Below, piece by piece: positions 63,949 to 64,000 of a stretch of 64,000 nt of DNA (the first letter of the stretch is position 1; the number at the start of each line of letters is the position of its first letter). A program made the translations under genes and the position numbers. The stretch comes from Chloroflexi bacterium AL-N1 (GTDB taxonomy: Bacteria; Chloroflexota; Chloroflexia; Chloroflexales; Roseiflexaceae), in the NCBI GenBank assembly GCA_013122435.1, contig WYDT01000002.1:372001-436000 (forward strand), given 5' to 3'. The notes below the pieces were generated by a model. It saw only the letters and a list, made by a program, of their open reading frames with translations. It searched no databases and was not told the DNA's origin.

Positions 63949-64000
63949 TCGACACAAGAAACGTGGTTACTATATATATTCGAATCTGGACACGTGCATC

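Noticed and set aside
1..64000. CRISPR array or rRNA genes
   Set aside because: No regularly spaced direct repeats and no rRNA-like stretches were seen on either strand.

Overview
The window is about 64 kb of a bacterial chromosome with near-balanced base composition and no rRNA. It most resembles a member of the Chloroflexota. Support: secreted proteins ending in a short (W/Y)LP(I/F)(I/V) tail (M14 carboxypeptidase, BP74-like protein), many ABC importers without their own ATPase, a PDH operon of split E1, a phasin/HbhA-like gene, and frequent extended -10 promoters (TGn-TATAAT). This placement is inference, not a search result.

Layout. 1-9.0 kb: uronic-acid polysaccharide use (heparinase II/III-like lyase, GH88 unsaturated uronyl hydrolase, sugar ABC permeases and binding protein), a phasin-like protein behind a palindrome-controlled promoter, and a convergent PfkB kinase. 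9.6-11.6 kb: an AT-rich PvuII-type restriction-modification cassette in which the endonuclease carries an N-terminal XRE DNA-binding domain; the same operator motif occurs once before the methylase and twice before the nuclease. 12-14.6 kb: M20 and M14 peptidases. 14.9-19.8 kb: DHH-like protein, CBS protein, pdhABC. 19.8-25.7 kb: rhomboid protease, ArgD, secreted subtilisin, BP74-like protein. 26-35.5 kb: lactate/glycolate permease and a glycerate-pathway operon (IclR regulator, Hyi, GarR, Gcl, fused GlcD-GlcE). 35.5-38.9 kb: a gene graveyard (broken secreted protein, IS21 IstB, tyrosine recombinase and MFS remnants, REP-like palindromes).

39-52.6 kb: Eis-like acetyltransferase, PucR regulator, RraA-like protein, RNase HI, a MerR/thiopurine methyltransferase pair, lipoprotein, zinc-ribbon protein, sensor kinase, a MarR regulator on a probably leaderless mRNA, a ferredoxin-SCP2 protein, and a frameshifted gene. 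52.6-53.0 kb: two tandem RNAs in which a tRNA-like body is circularly permuted (T-arm, acceptor hairpin, D-arm), as in bacterial Y RNAs of the YrlA type. 53-57.5 kb: an AapJQMP-type amino-acid importer. 57.9-63.9 kb: GntR regulator and a peptide importer with nonsense codons in both permease genes, followed by a secreted cyanophycinase.

The strongest leads are the HTH-PvuII fusion with its three shared operators, the tandem permuted tRNA-like RNAs, and the glyoxylate carboligase whose position 51 is Glu instead of the family's Val.
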